This document shows positions 25,064 through 34,044 of a DNA stretch of 64,000 bases, piece by piece. Position numbers and translations under genes: made by a program. The notes under the pieces were generated by a model. That model searched no databases and had not been told where the DNA came from. It was given only the letters and a program-made list of their open reading frames with translations. The DNA is from JBLHZY01 sp050633265. GTDB taxonomy: Bacteria; Pseudomonadota; Alphaproteobacteria; Rhodobacterales; Rhodobacteraceae. The DNA lies in NCBI GenBank assembly GCA_050633265.1, contig JBOEGE010000004.1:62001-126000 (forward strand), in the 5' to 3' direction. How positions within the stretch are numbered: position 1 is the stretch's first letter; each line of letters opens with the position of its first letter.

Positions 25064-25722
25064 TGATCTTTGCCGCTGGCTTAGGAAGCCGCATGGCCCC
25101 GCTAACGGCGGAGCGCCCAAAACCGATGATTGAAGTGGCGGGCAGACCGCTCATTGATCACGCGCTCGCGCAAGCTGAAGGGATCGAACGGATCGTGATC
25201 AACACGCATTACCTCCCTGAAAAACTAAATGCGCATCTGGCCGATAAACCGGTGCAATTGATCCATGAAGAGAAGCTGCTTGAAACTGGGGGTGGGCTGC
25301 GCAACGCCCTGCCCTTGCTTGGGAATGGCCCGGTTTTTACGCTGAATTCAGATGCGGTTTGGGCCGGCCCCCCTGCTCTCGATCAGCTCAAAGCGGCTTG
25401 GGATCCGGCCAAGATGGATGCGCTTTTGCTGCTGGTTGATCGGACGCGTGCCCATGGCCACAAAAGCAACGGCGACTTTATTCTTGATCCAGATGGGCGG
25501 ATTTCGCGCGGCCCCGGCGCGATATATTCAGGGGCCCAGATCATCAAAACCGATCTTCTTGCGGGCGTTGAAGCCGGTGCTTTTTCGATGTGGGCACTTT
25601 GGGATCAAATGCTTGCGGCAGGGCGCGCATATGGCGTGATTCATACTGGGGAATGGTGCGATGTTGGGCACCCCGGCGGAATCAAAATCGCCGAAGATAT
25701 GTTGGCCCGATATGATGTTTGA
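25039..25722 (+). CDS. murU: N-acetylmuramate-1-phosphate uridylyltransferase
   Basis: A 227-residue nucleotidyltransferase. The N-terminal IMIFAAGLGSRMAPLTAERPKPMIEVAGRPLIDHAL is the nucleotide-binding signature; LETGGGLRNALPLLG, FTLNSDAVWAG and GEWCDVGHPGGIKIAED follow. It would join MurNAc-1-phosphate with UTP to make UDP-MurNAc in cell-wall recycling. The upstream neighbour amgK provides its substrate. The 3' end overlaps the addB start. A later ATG (MIFAAG) is possible but the longer start keeps the usual N-terminus. Confidence 0.9.
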   Translation: MRQNPNAIMIFAAGLGSRMAPLTAERPKPMIEVAGRPLIDHALAQAEGIERIVINTHYLPEKLNAHLADKPVQLIHEEKLLETGGGLRNALPLLGNGPVFTLNSDAVWAGPPALDQLKAAWDPAKMDALLLLVDRTRAHGHKSNGDFILDPDGRISRGPGAIYSGAQIIKTDLLAGVEAGAFSMWALWDQMLAAGRAYGVIHTGEWCDVGHPGGIKIAEDMLARYDV

Positions 25723-28651
25723 GCCCAGCCCAACGCCGCGCCTTTTTGGCCTGCCGCCGGGCGCCGATTTCACCAGATCTCTCTATGAAGGGCTGATCGC
25801 GCGCATGGGCAAACATAGCCCCGAAGCGATGGCTGAAGTCGAGATTTTCGTTAACACGCAGCGGATGCAGCGCGAGCTTCGCACCCAGTTTGATGCGGGC
25901 GGCGCGATGCTATTGCCGCGCATTCGTTTGATTACAGATCTGGGGCTTGAGAAGGCCTTGGCCGATGTGCCGCCCGCTGTTTCCTCGCTGCGCCGCCGGC
26001 TGGAGCTTGTGCAATTCATCTCTGTTTTGCTGGAGCAAGAGCCAGATTTGGCCCCGCGCGCCGCGATCTATGATCTGGCCGATAGTCTTGCCTCGCTACT
26101 TAGCGAGATGCATGATGAGGACGTTCCCCCAAGCGTTTTGCAGGAACTCAGCGTACCCGATGAAAGCGGCCATTGGGAGCGCAGCCTCAAATTTCTCCAG
26201 ATCGTTGAGCGCTATTTTGGCGCGGATAGCGCGCAGGCCCCCTCAGCAGAGGCGCGCCAAAGGATCGTTGCGGAACGGCTGATCGCGGATTGGGCGCAGC
26301 ATCCACCAGCCCATCCAATCATCATCGCAGGCTCTACTGGTTCGCGCGGCACAACGGCTTTGTTGATGGGCGCGGTTGCCGAGCTTCCTCAGGGGGCAGT
26401 GGTTTTGCCCGGTTTTGATTTTGATCAACCCGCCTCGGTTTGGGAAGATCTCATGCCCCAGCGCGGGCCATCGGACGATCATCCTCAGTATCGTTATGCG
26501 CGGCTGATGGCGCAAAGCGGGGTGAGCGCGGGCGATGTTGCGCCTTGGTCAGGCCTGCAGCCGCCCTGCCCAGAACGTATGCGCTTGCTTTCACTGGCCC
26601 TGCGCCCGGCCCCGGTAACCGATCAATGGCGAATCGAAGGGCCGCGTTTCGAAGGGGTCGAAGCGGCCACGAAAGACATCACTTTGATCCAAGCGCCCTC
26701 GCCCCGCATTGAAGCAACAGCGATCGCCTTGGCTCTGCGCAAGGCGGCGGAAGATGGCAAGAAGGCCGCCCTGATTTCCCCGGATCGCCTACTGACCCGT
26801 CAAGTTACGGCCGCCCTTTCGCGTTGGGGCATTGAGCCAGATGATAGCGCGGGTGAGCCACTTTCCCAATCCGCGCCGGGCCGCCTTTTGCGCCATATCG
26901 CCGCCCTTTTCGGCCAAAAACTTACCTCTGAAGCGCTGCTCATTCTGCTCAAACATCCGTTGGTCAGCGCAGGCTCTGATCTGCGCGGGATGCACCTGCT
27001 ATGGACCCGCGAGCTTGAGCTTTGGATGCGGCGCCGCGGCCCTGTATTTCCAACGCCAGATGATCTTCGCAGCTTTGCGGCCAGACATGAAAAAGACGAT
27101 GGGCGTATGGCTTGGGCGGAATGGATTACAGGGCTGATCTTTGGGCTTGAGGCAATAGATACCCGCGCGCTCAGCGATCATTTGGAGGCACATATCGGCC
27201 TTGCTGAAGCGCTTGTCGCCGGCCCCGATTGCGCCGATCCGCAAGAGCTGTGGAACAAACAAGCCGGGCGCAAAGCTGTTGAAATCATTACGACTTTGCG
27301 CAACGAGGCGCCCTATGGCGGGCGCTTGAATGCCCTCGATTACGCCGATCTTTTCAATGCGGTTTTAAGCCGGGGAGAGGTTCGTGATCCCAAGGGGCCG
27401 TATCCCGATATCATGATCTGGGGAACGCTGGAGGCCCGGGTAGGCGGCGCTGATTTGGTTATCCTTGCAGGGCTGAATGATGGTACATGGCCCGCCTCGC
27501 CGCCCCCCGATCCTTGGCTCAGTCGCGATATGAGAAGGCGAACCGGCCTCACCATGCCCGAGCAACGCATCGGCCTTTCAGCGCATGATTTTCAGCAGGG
27601 TTTTGGCGCAAAAGAGCTTATCCTGAGCCGCTCCATCCGCGACGCCGAAGCACAAACTGTTGCTTCGCGCTGGCTTAATCGACTTTGTAATTTGCTCGCT
27701 GGGATGTCTGATATTGGCGCAGCCGCGCTGAAGGATATGATCGAAAAGGGCGATGATTGGGTCACTTTGGCCGAAGCGCTTGATACGCCCGATGCGATGA
27801 ATTCCCCGGCCGCACGCCCCTCCCCGCGCCCGCCTGTTTCGGCGCGCCCTCGCAAGCTTTCAGTGACCCGCATCGAGCTCTTGATCCGCGATCCATATGC
27901 GATTTACGCCGAGTCCATCCTGCGCCTTCGCCCACTTGATCCTCTTCGCCAAACGCCTGATGCTCCGAAGCGCGGCACCGTTCTGCATGAGGTGTTTGAG
28001 CAGTTCATCATGCGCAATGCTCCTCTCGATTCCGCCCACCTTATGGCCATTGCGGATGAAGTTTTGGCCGAACAAGCGCCCTGGCCCACCGCCCGGCGCA
28101 TCTGGCGCGCCAAGCTTGCGCGTGTGGTTGATCGCTTCCTTGAAGATGAGGCGCAACGACGCCAGATTGCCCAACCCATTTGCGTTGAAGCCAAAGGGGC
28201 GCTGACCTTCCCCGAGCTCGATTTTACCCTTACAGCGACGGCCGATCGCATTGATCAAACCCAAGGCGGCGAATGGGTGATCTATGATTATAAAACCGGG
28301 GCCCCGCCTAGCGTGAACCAAACCAAAGAGTTCTCAAAACAGCTGCTTTTGGAAGCGGTGATTGCCGAGGCTGGCGGCTTTAAAGATGTGGCGGTTGGCG
28401 CCGTTTATGCGGTTGAGTATATTGGGCTCGGGGCAAATCCCAAGAATGTTTCGATCCAACTTCCCCCCGGCGAGGTTCAGAAAATCGCTGCGGAACTGCG
28501 TGCATTGATTGGAAAATATCAAACCCGCGCGCAGGGTTATACCGCTCTGCGTGCTATGCAAAAGTCAACGTTTACAGGGAATTATGAGCATCTCGCGCGA
28601 TTTGGCGAATGGGAACGCAGCGATCCTGCAATCAGTGAGGATGTCGGATGA
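25715..28651 (+). CDS. addB: Double-strand break repair protein AddB
   Basis: About 978 residues from one of two adjacent ATGs that overlap the end of murU. AddB is the helicase-nuclease partner that with AddA processes DNA ends for RecA. It starts PRLFGLPPGADFTRSLYEGL; VILAGLNDGTWPASPPPDPWLSRDMRRRTGL is the helicase-like block and the C-terminal GGEWVIYDYKTGAPPSVNQTKEFSKQLLLEA carries the nuclease Asp and Lys (DYKTG). Order, size and the four-base overlap with addA match the alphaproteobacterial addBA operon. Confidence 0.95.
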   Translation: MFEPSPTPRLFGLPPGADFTRSLYEGLIARMGKHSPEAMAEVEIFVNTQRMQRELRTQFDAGGAMLLPRIRLITDLGLEKALADVPPAVSSLRRRLELVQFISVLLEQEPDLAPRAAIYDLADSLASLLSEMHDEDVPPSVLQELSVPDESGHWERSLKFLQIVERYFGADSAQAPSAEARQRIVAERLIADWAQHPPAHPIIIAGSTGSRGTTALLMGAVAELPQGAVVLPGFDFDQPASVWEDLMPQRGPSDDHPQYRYARLMAQSGVSAGDVAPWSGLQPPCPERMRLLSLALRPAPVTDQWRIEGPRFEGVEAATKDITLIQAPSPRIEATAIALALRKAAEDGKKAALISPDRLLTRQVTAALSRWGIEPDDSAGEPLSQSAPGRLLRHIAALFGQKLTSEALLILLKHPLVSAGSDLRGMHLLWTRELELWMRRRGPVFPTPDDLRSFAARHEKDDGRMAWAEWITGLIFGLEAIDTRALSDHLEAHIGLAEALVAGPDCADPQELWNKQAGRKAVEIITTLRNEAPYGGRLNALDYADLFNAVLSRGEVRDPKGPYPDIMIWGTLEARVGGADLVILAGLNDGTWPASPPPDPWLSRDMRRRTGLTMPEQRIGLSAHDFQQGFGAKELILSRSIRDAEAQTVASRWLNRLCNLLAGMSDIGAAALKDMIEKGDDWVTLAEALDTPDAMNSPAARPSPRPPVSARPRKLSVTRIELLIRDPYAIYAESILRLRPLDPLRQTPDAPKRGTVLHEVFEQFIMRNAPLDSAHLMAIADEVLAEQAPWPTARRIWRAKLARVVDRFLEDEAQRRQIAQPICVEAKGALTFPELDFTLTATADRIDQTQGGEWVIYDYKTGAPPSVNQTKEFSKQLLLEAVIAEAGGFKDVAVGAVYAVEYIGLGANPKNVSIQLPPGEVQKIAAELRALIGKYQTRAQGYTALRAMQKSTFTGNYEHLARFGEWERSDPAISEDVG

Positions 28652-31600
28652 CCGCCCCGAATGATGCCACGCTGCGCCAAATCGAAGCCGCTGATCCTGG
28701 CCGCTCAACCTGGCTTGCGGCCAATGCAGGATCGGGAAAAACACGGGTTCTGACTGATCGGGTCGCGCGGCTTTTGTTGCGCGGCGTGATGCCCCAGCGG
28801 ATCCTCTGCCTGACCTATACCAAAGCGGCCGCTTCCGAGATGCAGAACCGGCTTTTTGAGCGGCTCGGCTCTTGGGCGATGAAAGATGATGCAGCCCTTT
28901 CCGCCGAATTGAGCGATCTGGGCGCGCCCTCTGCTGATCCAGAGGATCTCAACCGCGCCCGAACCCTTTTTGCCCGCGCGATTGAAACGCCCGGCGGGCT
29001 AAAAATCCAAACGATTCACTCGTTTTGCGCCTCGATCCTGCGCCGCTTCCCACTTGAGGCCGGCGTTTCGCCGCAGTTCAGCGAGATGGAAGAGCGCGCC
29101 GCGAAAATGCTGCGCGAAGAGCTGATTGACGAGATCGCAGATGGCCCGCAGGCGCATGTGATTGATGGGTTGGCGCGATTTTATACGGGTGAGGATTTTA
29201 CCTCTTTGACCGAAGAAGTGGGCAAGCGGCGCGAAAGTTTTCTACCCATGCCAGGTTTGGAGCAGATTCAAGGCTGGTTTGGGCTGCATGAGGGCGCATC
29301 GCAAGAACGGCTTTTGAAGGATGTGTTTCTGGGCGATGAGCCCGCGCTATTTGAGCGGATCATCCCTTTGTTCAATGCCTCGCAAAAGAACACCGATCAC
29401 AAAACCGCAGCAATCATTCAACGCCTCGCGTCTCTTGGGGCCAGCGTTGAGGCTTTGCGCGGTTATGAACAAATCTTTCTAACCGGATCTGGTGCAAATA
29501 TCCCCTTTTCCGCAAAGTTAGGCACTGTTCCAACCAAGGCCTGTCAAGAAACGCTTGGTGCAGATATCGACGTGCTCAACGCTTTTATGCAGCGCGTTGA
29601 AGCGGCGCGCGAAAGGCGGCTTGCGCTTTTTGCCGCACAGAAAACCCATGCTCTTTATCAATTCGCTTCGGTCTTTTTGCCCGCCTATGAAGATCGCAAA
29701 ATGCGCCGAGGGGTGCTTGATTTTGACGATCTGATTTTGCGCGCCCGCAGTCTTTTGACCGATGCAGCCGTTGCACAATGGGTCTTGTATCGCTTGGATG
29801 GCGGGATTGATCACATCCTTGTTGATGAGGCCCAAGATACCAGCCCCGAGCAATGGAGTGTGATTGTTCAGCTCGCGCAGGAATTTACTGCGGGTGATGG
29901 TGCGCGCACGGATGAAGAGCGCACCATTTTTGTTGTGGGCGACCTGAAGCAATCAATTTATTCGTTTCAAGGCGCTGATCCGGCTGAATTTGGCCGTATG
30001 CGCCAGCAATTTGATGCGCATTTGAATGAGGTGGGGCGCCCGCTTAACCAGCTCTCCCTTGATCACTCGTTCCGCTCTTCGCATGCGGTCCTTTCTTTGG
30101 TTGATCGGGTGTTTGAGGCTTCGGGAGGCAAGGGTGTTGATGGCGAAACGCTGCATATCCCGTTCTTTGATCAGATGCCCGGGCGGGTTGATCTTTGGCC
30201 AGCAGAGCCCAAAGCCGAACAAGAAGAGCAGGGCAATTGGTATGATGTGGTTGATATCAAAGCCTCAAATCATGAAACTGTAACGCTGGCAAAAAGGATC
30301 GCGCGCCAGATCGCTGAAATGATCAAAAGCGGCTCTATTCCTGCGGAAAATGGCGAAATGTGCGCCATTACGCCAGGGGATTTCTTGATCCTAGTGCGCA
30401 AAAGATCGGGGATTTTTCCGCATATTATTGCAGCATGTAAGGCCGAGGGGATCGCGATTGCGGGGGCGGATCGCCTAAAGCTTGCCGCTGAACTGGCCGT
30501 GAAGGATATTGCGGCAACCTTGCGCTTCTTGGCGACGCCTGAGGATGATCTCTCATTGGCCGCCTGCCTGCGATCGCCTTTGTTTGGCTGGTCTGAGCAG
30601 GCGTTATATGATCTTGCCCATAATAGAACCGAGGCACGGCTTTGGCGCGCGCTTGAGCACCGGCGCGAAGATTTCCCTCAGACCCATGCAATCCTGCGCG
30701 ATCTTCGCAACCAGGCCGATTTCTTGCGCCCCTATGATCTGATAGAGCGGCTGCTGATCACCCATGATGGGCGGCATAAGCTGCTCGCGCGGTTGGGCGA
30801 AGAGGCCGAGGATGGGATCGATGTTTTGCTGGCACAGGCGCTTAGTTATGAGCGCTCAGATATTCCCTCACTAACGGGCTTTTTGGGTTGGTTAGAGACT
30901 GATGACGTTACCGTGAAACGGCAGATGGATGCGGCTGGGGATCGCGTTCGGGTGATGACCATTCACGGAGCAAAGGGGCTTGAAGCGCCGATTGTGATCC
31001 TGCCAGAGACAACCAAATCAACCGTCAGCATTAGCAATGAAGTTCTCATGCTTGAAGGCGGGCAGGCCGTTTGGAAGGTAAGCCAGGGCGAGGCGCCGCA
31101 GGCGATGAGCGATGCGTTTGAGGCCCATAAACAGGCGGCTGAAGAAGAGAACATGCGCTTGCTTTATGTCGCGATGACGCGGGCGGAAAAATGGCTGATT
31201 GTCTGCGCCGCGGGCGATGAAAAAAGTGTTGGGCCGGAAAGCTGGTATGGGATGATTGAAGCCGGGATGAAGGCGGCGGGCGCTGCCACGCACAGCTTTG
31301 ATGGGGCGCTTGGGATGCGGCTTGAGCATGGCGATTGGAGCGGAACGGTAAACGCAGAAGCGCCGTTGAGCGCGCCGCTGGCAACACGGAAAATCTTGCC
31401 CGATTGGGCGCGGATGGATGCGCCAGCGCCCAAGGAAGCGCTGCCAATTCTCGCGCCTTCCGCGCTTGGCGGGGCAAAGGCAATTTGGAGCGCTTTTGGC
31501 GGTGTTAGTGAAGAAGATGCGCTGCGCAGAGGCCGCCAGTTGCACCGATTGCTGGAATTCTTGCCGACCTATCCAGATGCGGATTGGCCGCATATCGCTC

Positions 31601-32034
31601 ATGATCTGCTTTGCGCGGGCGAGGACGCAGCAACGGGCGCTGAAATCGCGGAGCTGCTGGGCGAGGCGGGGAAGGTTTTGCGCGCGCCCGATCTGGCATT
31701 TCTCTTTACGCCGGGGACTTTGGCCGAGATTGATCTTGCCGCCGCATTGCCCGAAATGAACGGCCAGAGAATGCGCGGCACGATTGACCGTTTGGTGATC
31801 GAGCCGGGGCGCGTTTTGGCGGTTGATTTTAAGTCCAACGCTGTTGTGCCGCAAAGCGTTCAGGATGTCCCGCTTGGGCTGTTGCGGCAGATGGGGGCCT
31901 ATGCTTCAGCGCTGGCGCAGATCTATCCAGGCCGCCGGATTGAGACCGCGCTTCTTTGGACAAAAACCAGCGAGCTGATGCCCCTTCCACACGACATCGT
32001 GAGGGATGCCTTGCGAAACACCCCAGCATCTTGA
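28648..32034 (+). CDS. addA: Double-strand break repair helicase AddA
   Basis: A 1128-residue UvrD-like helicase-nuclease. Walker A is in WLAANAGSGKTRVLTDRVARLLL, then motif Ia CLTYTKAAASEM, motif II ILVDEAQDTSPEQW, motif III FVVGDLKQSIYSFQGADP, motif V VRVMTIHGAKGLEAPIVILP and motif VI RLLYVAMTRAEKWL. The C-terminal GTIDRLVIEPGRVLAVDFKSN holds the nuclease active site (Asp in VDFKS). It works with AddB on double-strand ends. Its ATG overlaps the addB stop by four bases, so the subunits are co-translated. Confidence 0.97.
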   Translation: MTAPNDATLRQIEAADPGRSTWLAANAGSGKTRVLTDRVARLLLRGVMPQRILCLTYTKAAASEMQNRLFERLGSWAMKDDAALSAELSDLGAPSADPEDLNRARTLFARAIETPGGLKIQTIHSFCASILRRFPLEAGVSPQFSEMEERAAKMLREELIDEIADGPQAHVIDGLARFYTGEDFTSLTEEVGKRRESFLPMPGLEQIQGWFGLHEGASQERLLKDVFLGDEPALFERIIPLFNASQKNTDHKTAAIIQRLASLGASVEALRGYEQIFLTGSGANIPFSAKLGTVPTKACQETLGADIDVLNAFMQRVEAARERRLALFAAQKTHALYQFASVFLPAYEDRKMRRGVLDFDDLILRARSLLTDAAVAQWVLYRLDGGIDHILVDEAQDTSPEQWSVIVQLAQEFTAGDGARTDEERTIFVVGDLKQSIYSFQGADPAEFGRMRQQFDAHLNEVGRPLNQLSLDHSFRSSHAVLSLVDRVFEASGGKGVDGETLHIPFFDQMPGRVDLWPAEPKAEQEEQGNWYDVVDIKASNHETVTLAKRIARQIAEMIKSGSIPAENGEMCAITPGDFLILVRKRSGIFPHIIAACKAEGIAIAGADRLKLAAELAVKDIAATLRFLATPEDDLSLAACLRSPLFGWSEQALYDLAHNRTEARLWRALEHRREDFPQTHAILRDLRNQADFLRPYDLIERLLITHDGRHKLLARLGEEAEDGIDVLLAQALSYERSDIPSLTGFLGWLETDDVTVKRQMDAAGDRVRVMTIHGAKGLEAPIVILPETTKSTVSISNEVLMLEGGQAVWKVSQGEAPQAMSDAFEAHKQAAEEENMRLLYVAMTRAEKWLIVCAAGDEKSVGPESWYGMIEAGMKAAGAATHSFDGALGMRLEHGDWSGTVNAEAPLSAPLATRKILPDWARMDAPAPKEALPILAPSALGGAKAIWSAFGGVSEEDALRRGRQLHRLLEFLPTYPDADWPHIAHDLLCAGEDAATGAEIAELLGEAGKVLRAPDLAFLFTPGTLAEIDLAAALPEMNGQRMRGTIDRLVIEPGRVLAVDFKSNAVVPQSVQDVPLGLLRQMGAYASALAQIYPGRRIETALLWTKTSELMPLPHDIVRDALRNTPAS

Positions 32035-32088
32035 CCTATGGGGGGCGGCTCCCTAGGTTCTTAGCGACACATTGCCAAGGAGAGCATC

Positions 32089-32409
32089 ATGGCCACCGTA
32101 GCCGTTACCGACGATACATTTGACGCCGAAGTGAAGGGCGCATCTGTTCCTGTGATCGTAGATTTTTGGGCCGAGTGGTGCGGCCCGTGCAAGCAGATCG
32201 GCCCAGCGCTTGAAGAGCTTTCAGAGCAATACGAGGGCAAGGTTAAGATCGTTAAAGTAAACGTTGATGAGAACCCGAATTCGCCCGCTCAAATGGGTGT
32301 TCGCGGCATTCCAGCGCTGTTCATGTTTAAGGATGGCGAAGTTGTTTCCAACAAGGTTGGCGCGGCTCCGAAGGCAGCTTTGGAGAGCTGGATCCAGGAA
32401 ACCATCTAA
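32089..32409 (+). CDS. trxA: Thioredoxin 1
   Basis: A 106-residue thioredoxin with the redox active site WCGPC at residues 30-34, preceded by VIVDFWAEW, and the cis-Pro in VRGIPALFMFKDG. It reduces disulfides in cytosolic proteins, supplied by NADPH via thioredoxin reductase. A good ribosome binding site (AAGGAGAGCATC) precedes the ATG and a canonical terminator follows 25 bases after the stop, so it ends the run that starts at divL. Confidence 0.98.
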   Translation: MATVAVTDDTFDAEVKGASVPVIVDFWAEWCGPCKQIGPALEELSEQYEGKVKIVKVNVDENPNSPAQMGVRGIPALFMFKDGEVVSNKVGAAPKAALESWIQETI

Positions 32410-32433
32410 GGCTTTCTGACAATCGAAATTATG

Positions 32434-32461
32434 AGGGCGCCTCGTTTTGGGCGCCCTTTTC
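32434..32461 (+). terminator. Rho-independent terminator of trxA
   Basis: AGGGCGCC (32434-32441) and GGCGCCCT (32450-32457) form a perfect 8-bp stem with an eight-base loop, followed by TTTTCT. It ends transcription of trxA and sits just before the convergent gene at 32464. Confidence 0.9.
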
Positions 32462-32463
32462 TA

Positions 32464-33384
32464 TTAAATGTCGCTCCAGCCTTTGGCATGAAGCGCGGCA
32501 ATAATTCGATCGCCGGCATCATCACTGCCTGCGTTTATTGCGGTATCTTTCAAAAACCAGTGAATATATTGATCATAGGCGGGCTCGGCCCGACGAACCG
32601 CTTCAAATCCTGCCTGAACGCCCGTTTCTTCAACATTTATCGCGATATGATGAAAATCTATCTTGGCAAAAAGCAGCGCGGGTTTGTGATGAAAATAGCC
32701 CGCAAATGCCACGGATGAGTTCTGCGCCACAATATAATCGCAGCCGATCAAAAGCGGGCTCATGCGACCACAGCCAAGCAAAACGCGATCATGTTTTAGC
32801 GCAAGGGCGGCAAGCTTTTCGCGCTCATCATCGGTGTATTCTTCATTAGGGTGCGTGGTGATGACGATGCGGCGCTCAGGCTCGGCGTTGATCACGCAAT
32901 CAATCATCTCAAACGGGCTCATGGTTTGAAAGCTGCGATGCGCATCGAGCTTTCCTTGCAGCGGAACATAGACAAAATTGCCGCGATAGGCATCTTCTGG
33001 TTCGGCGTGATATCTCCAGCGGCGCCAGCGATCTGTAAAGGCCGTCGCAGCTTTTGGGTCGACCGTTTTTGGATCAAAAGCTTCGTGCGCAATCTGCCAT
33101 TCCCAGCGCGCGTCTGAGGTTTCAATTCGCCAAAAAGGGGAAAAGCCGCTTGGACGCATATTGAGCGCGCGGGGGTGAAATGGATTTTCCATATGGAACA
33201 ATGAGTAACCGGGATAATCCGCCGACTGGGCCAAAGCGATCACATCATTCGGGAAATATTCAATCAAATGCCCGCGCTTTTTCAGCGCCCGCTCGACCTT
33301 GCCAAGGAAGTTATGCGCGCCGTTTTGCGCTTCTTGCAGCATCTTGGGCGGCAGGTGAATTCGGATGGGAAATTGCGTGCTCAT
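32464..33384 (-). CDS. Uncharacterised protein, weakly like capsule/LPS export glycosyltransferases (KpsS/KpsC type)
   Basis: About 306 residues from the ATG before STQFPIRIHLPPKMLQEAQ; the open frame continues further upstream but into the divergent hslV side, without a start that makes sense. I cannot name a function with confidence. The N-terminal RALKKRGHLIEYFP, middle FVYVPLQGKLDAHRSFQTMSP, RRIVITTHPNEEYTDDEREKLAAL and especially MSPLLIGCDYIVAQNSSVAFAGYFHHKPALLFAKIDFHHIA recall the UDP-binding half of GT-B enzymes such as capsule Kdo transferases. It stands alone between trxA and hslV, two genes that otherwise have no link to surface sugars. Confidence 0.6.
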   Translation of the reverse strand: MSTQFPIRIHLPPKMLQEAQNGAHNFLGKVERALKKRGHLIEYFPNDVIALAQSADYPGYSLFHMENPFHPRALNMRPSGFSPFWRIETSDARWEWQIAHEAFDPKTVDPKAATAFTDRWRRWRYHAEPEDAYRGNFVYVPLQGKLDAHRSFQTMSPFEMIDCVINAEPERRIVITTHPNEEYTDDEREKLAALALKHDRVLLGCGRMSPLLIGCDYIVAQNSSVAFAGYFHHKPALLFAKIDFHHIAINVEETGVQAGFEAVRRAEPAYDQYIHWFLKDTAINAGSDDAGDRIIAALHAKGWSDI

Positions 33385-33486
33385 TTGCGGGAAAGGTAGC
33401 CTTTGGCCAGTGGCTCGGCAAGGCAAACGGTTGTGAAAAGGCGCGCCCGTTGCCATATAGGCTTGAGTGATAAGGAGAGCGATATT

Positions 33487-34044
33487 ATGGCCGATGATCA
33501 ATTCCCCGGATGGCATGGCACGACGATTATTGGCGTTCGTCGCGGCGGCGAAGTTGTGATTGCGGGGGACGGGCAGGTAAGCCTTGGCCAGACCGTGATT
33601 AAGGGTTCTGCGCGCAAGGTGCGCAGGCTTAGCCCGGGCGGCTATGATGTTGTGGCCGGATTTGCCGGATCGACGGCGGATGCCTTTACGCTTCTGGAGC
33701 GCTTGGAGGCCAAGCTTGAAGCAGCACCGGGGCAATTGGCGCGCGCTTCTGTTGAGCTCGCGAAGGATTGGCGCACGGATAAATACCTTCAAAAGCTGGA
33801 AGCGATGTTGATCGTTTCGGATGGTGCTGAGCTTTTGGTGATCACCGGAGCGGGCGATGTTTTGGAGCCTGAGCATGATGTCGCGGCAATTGGATCAGGC
33901 GGCAACTTTGCGCTCGCGGCGGCGCGCGGATTGATGGATAGCGATGGCAGCGCCGAGGAAATTGCCCGACGCGCGATGAGCATCGCTTCGGACATCTGCG
34001 TTTATACCAACGGCAATCTGACTGTAGAAAGCATCAAGAAATGA
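33487..34044 (+). CDS. hslV: ATP-dependent protease subunit HslV
   Basis: A 185-residue proteasome-like peptidase. In the family the N-terminal Thr is the nucleophile; here the residues before TTIIGVRRGGEVVIAGDGQVSLGQTVIKG form a short propeptide (MADDQFPGWHG), so Thr12 should be exposed by cleavage, a feature of the alphaproteobacterial form. KVRRL, GFAGSTADAFTLLERLEAKL and AIGSGGNFALAAARGL are further HslV blocks. It forms the HslUV complex in the cytosol. Its stop overlaps the hslU start by four bases. Confidence 0.97.
   Translation: MADDQFPGWHGTTIIGVRRGGEVVIAGDGQVSLGQTVIKGSARKVRRLSPGGYDVVAGFAGSTADAFTLLERLEAKLEAAPGQLARASVELAKDWRTDKYLQKLEAMLIVSDGAELLVITGAGDVLEPEHDVAAIGSGGNFALAAARGLMDSDGSAEEIARRAMSIASDICVYTNGNLTVESIKK

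Noticed and set aside
33385..33876. Upstream extension of the gene at 32464-33384
   Set aside because: The frame stays open but runs antisense to hslV and has the composition of a shadow frame; the ATG at 33384 fits the divergent layout.
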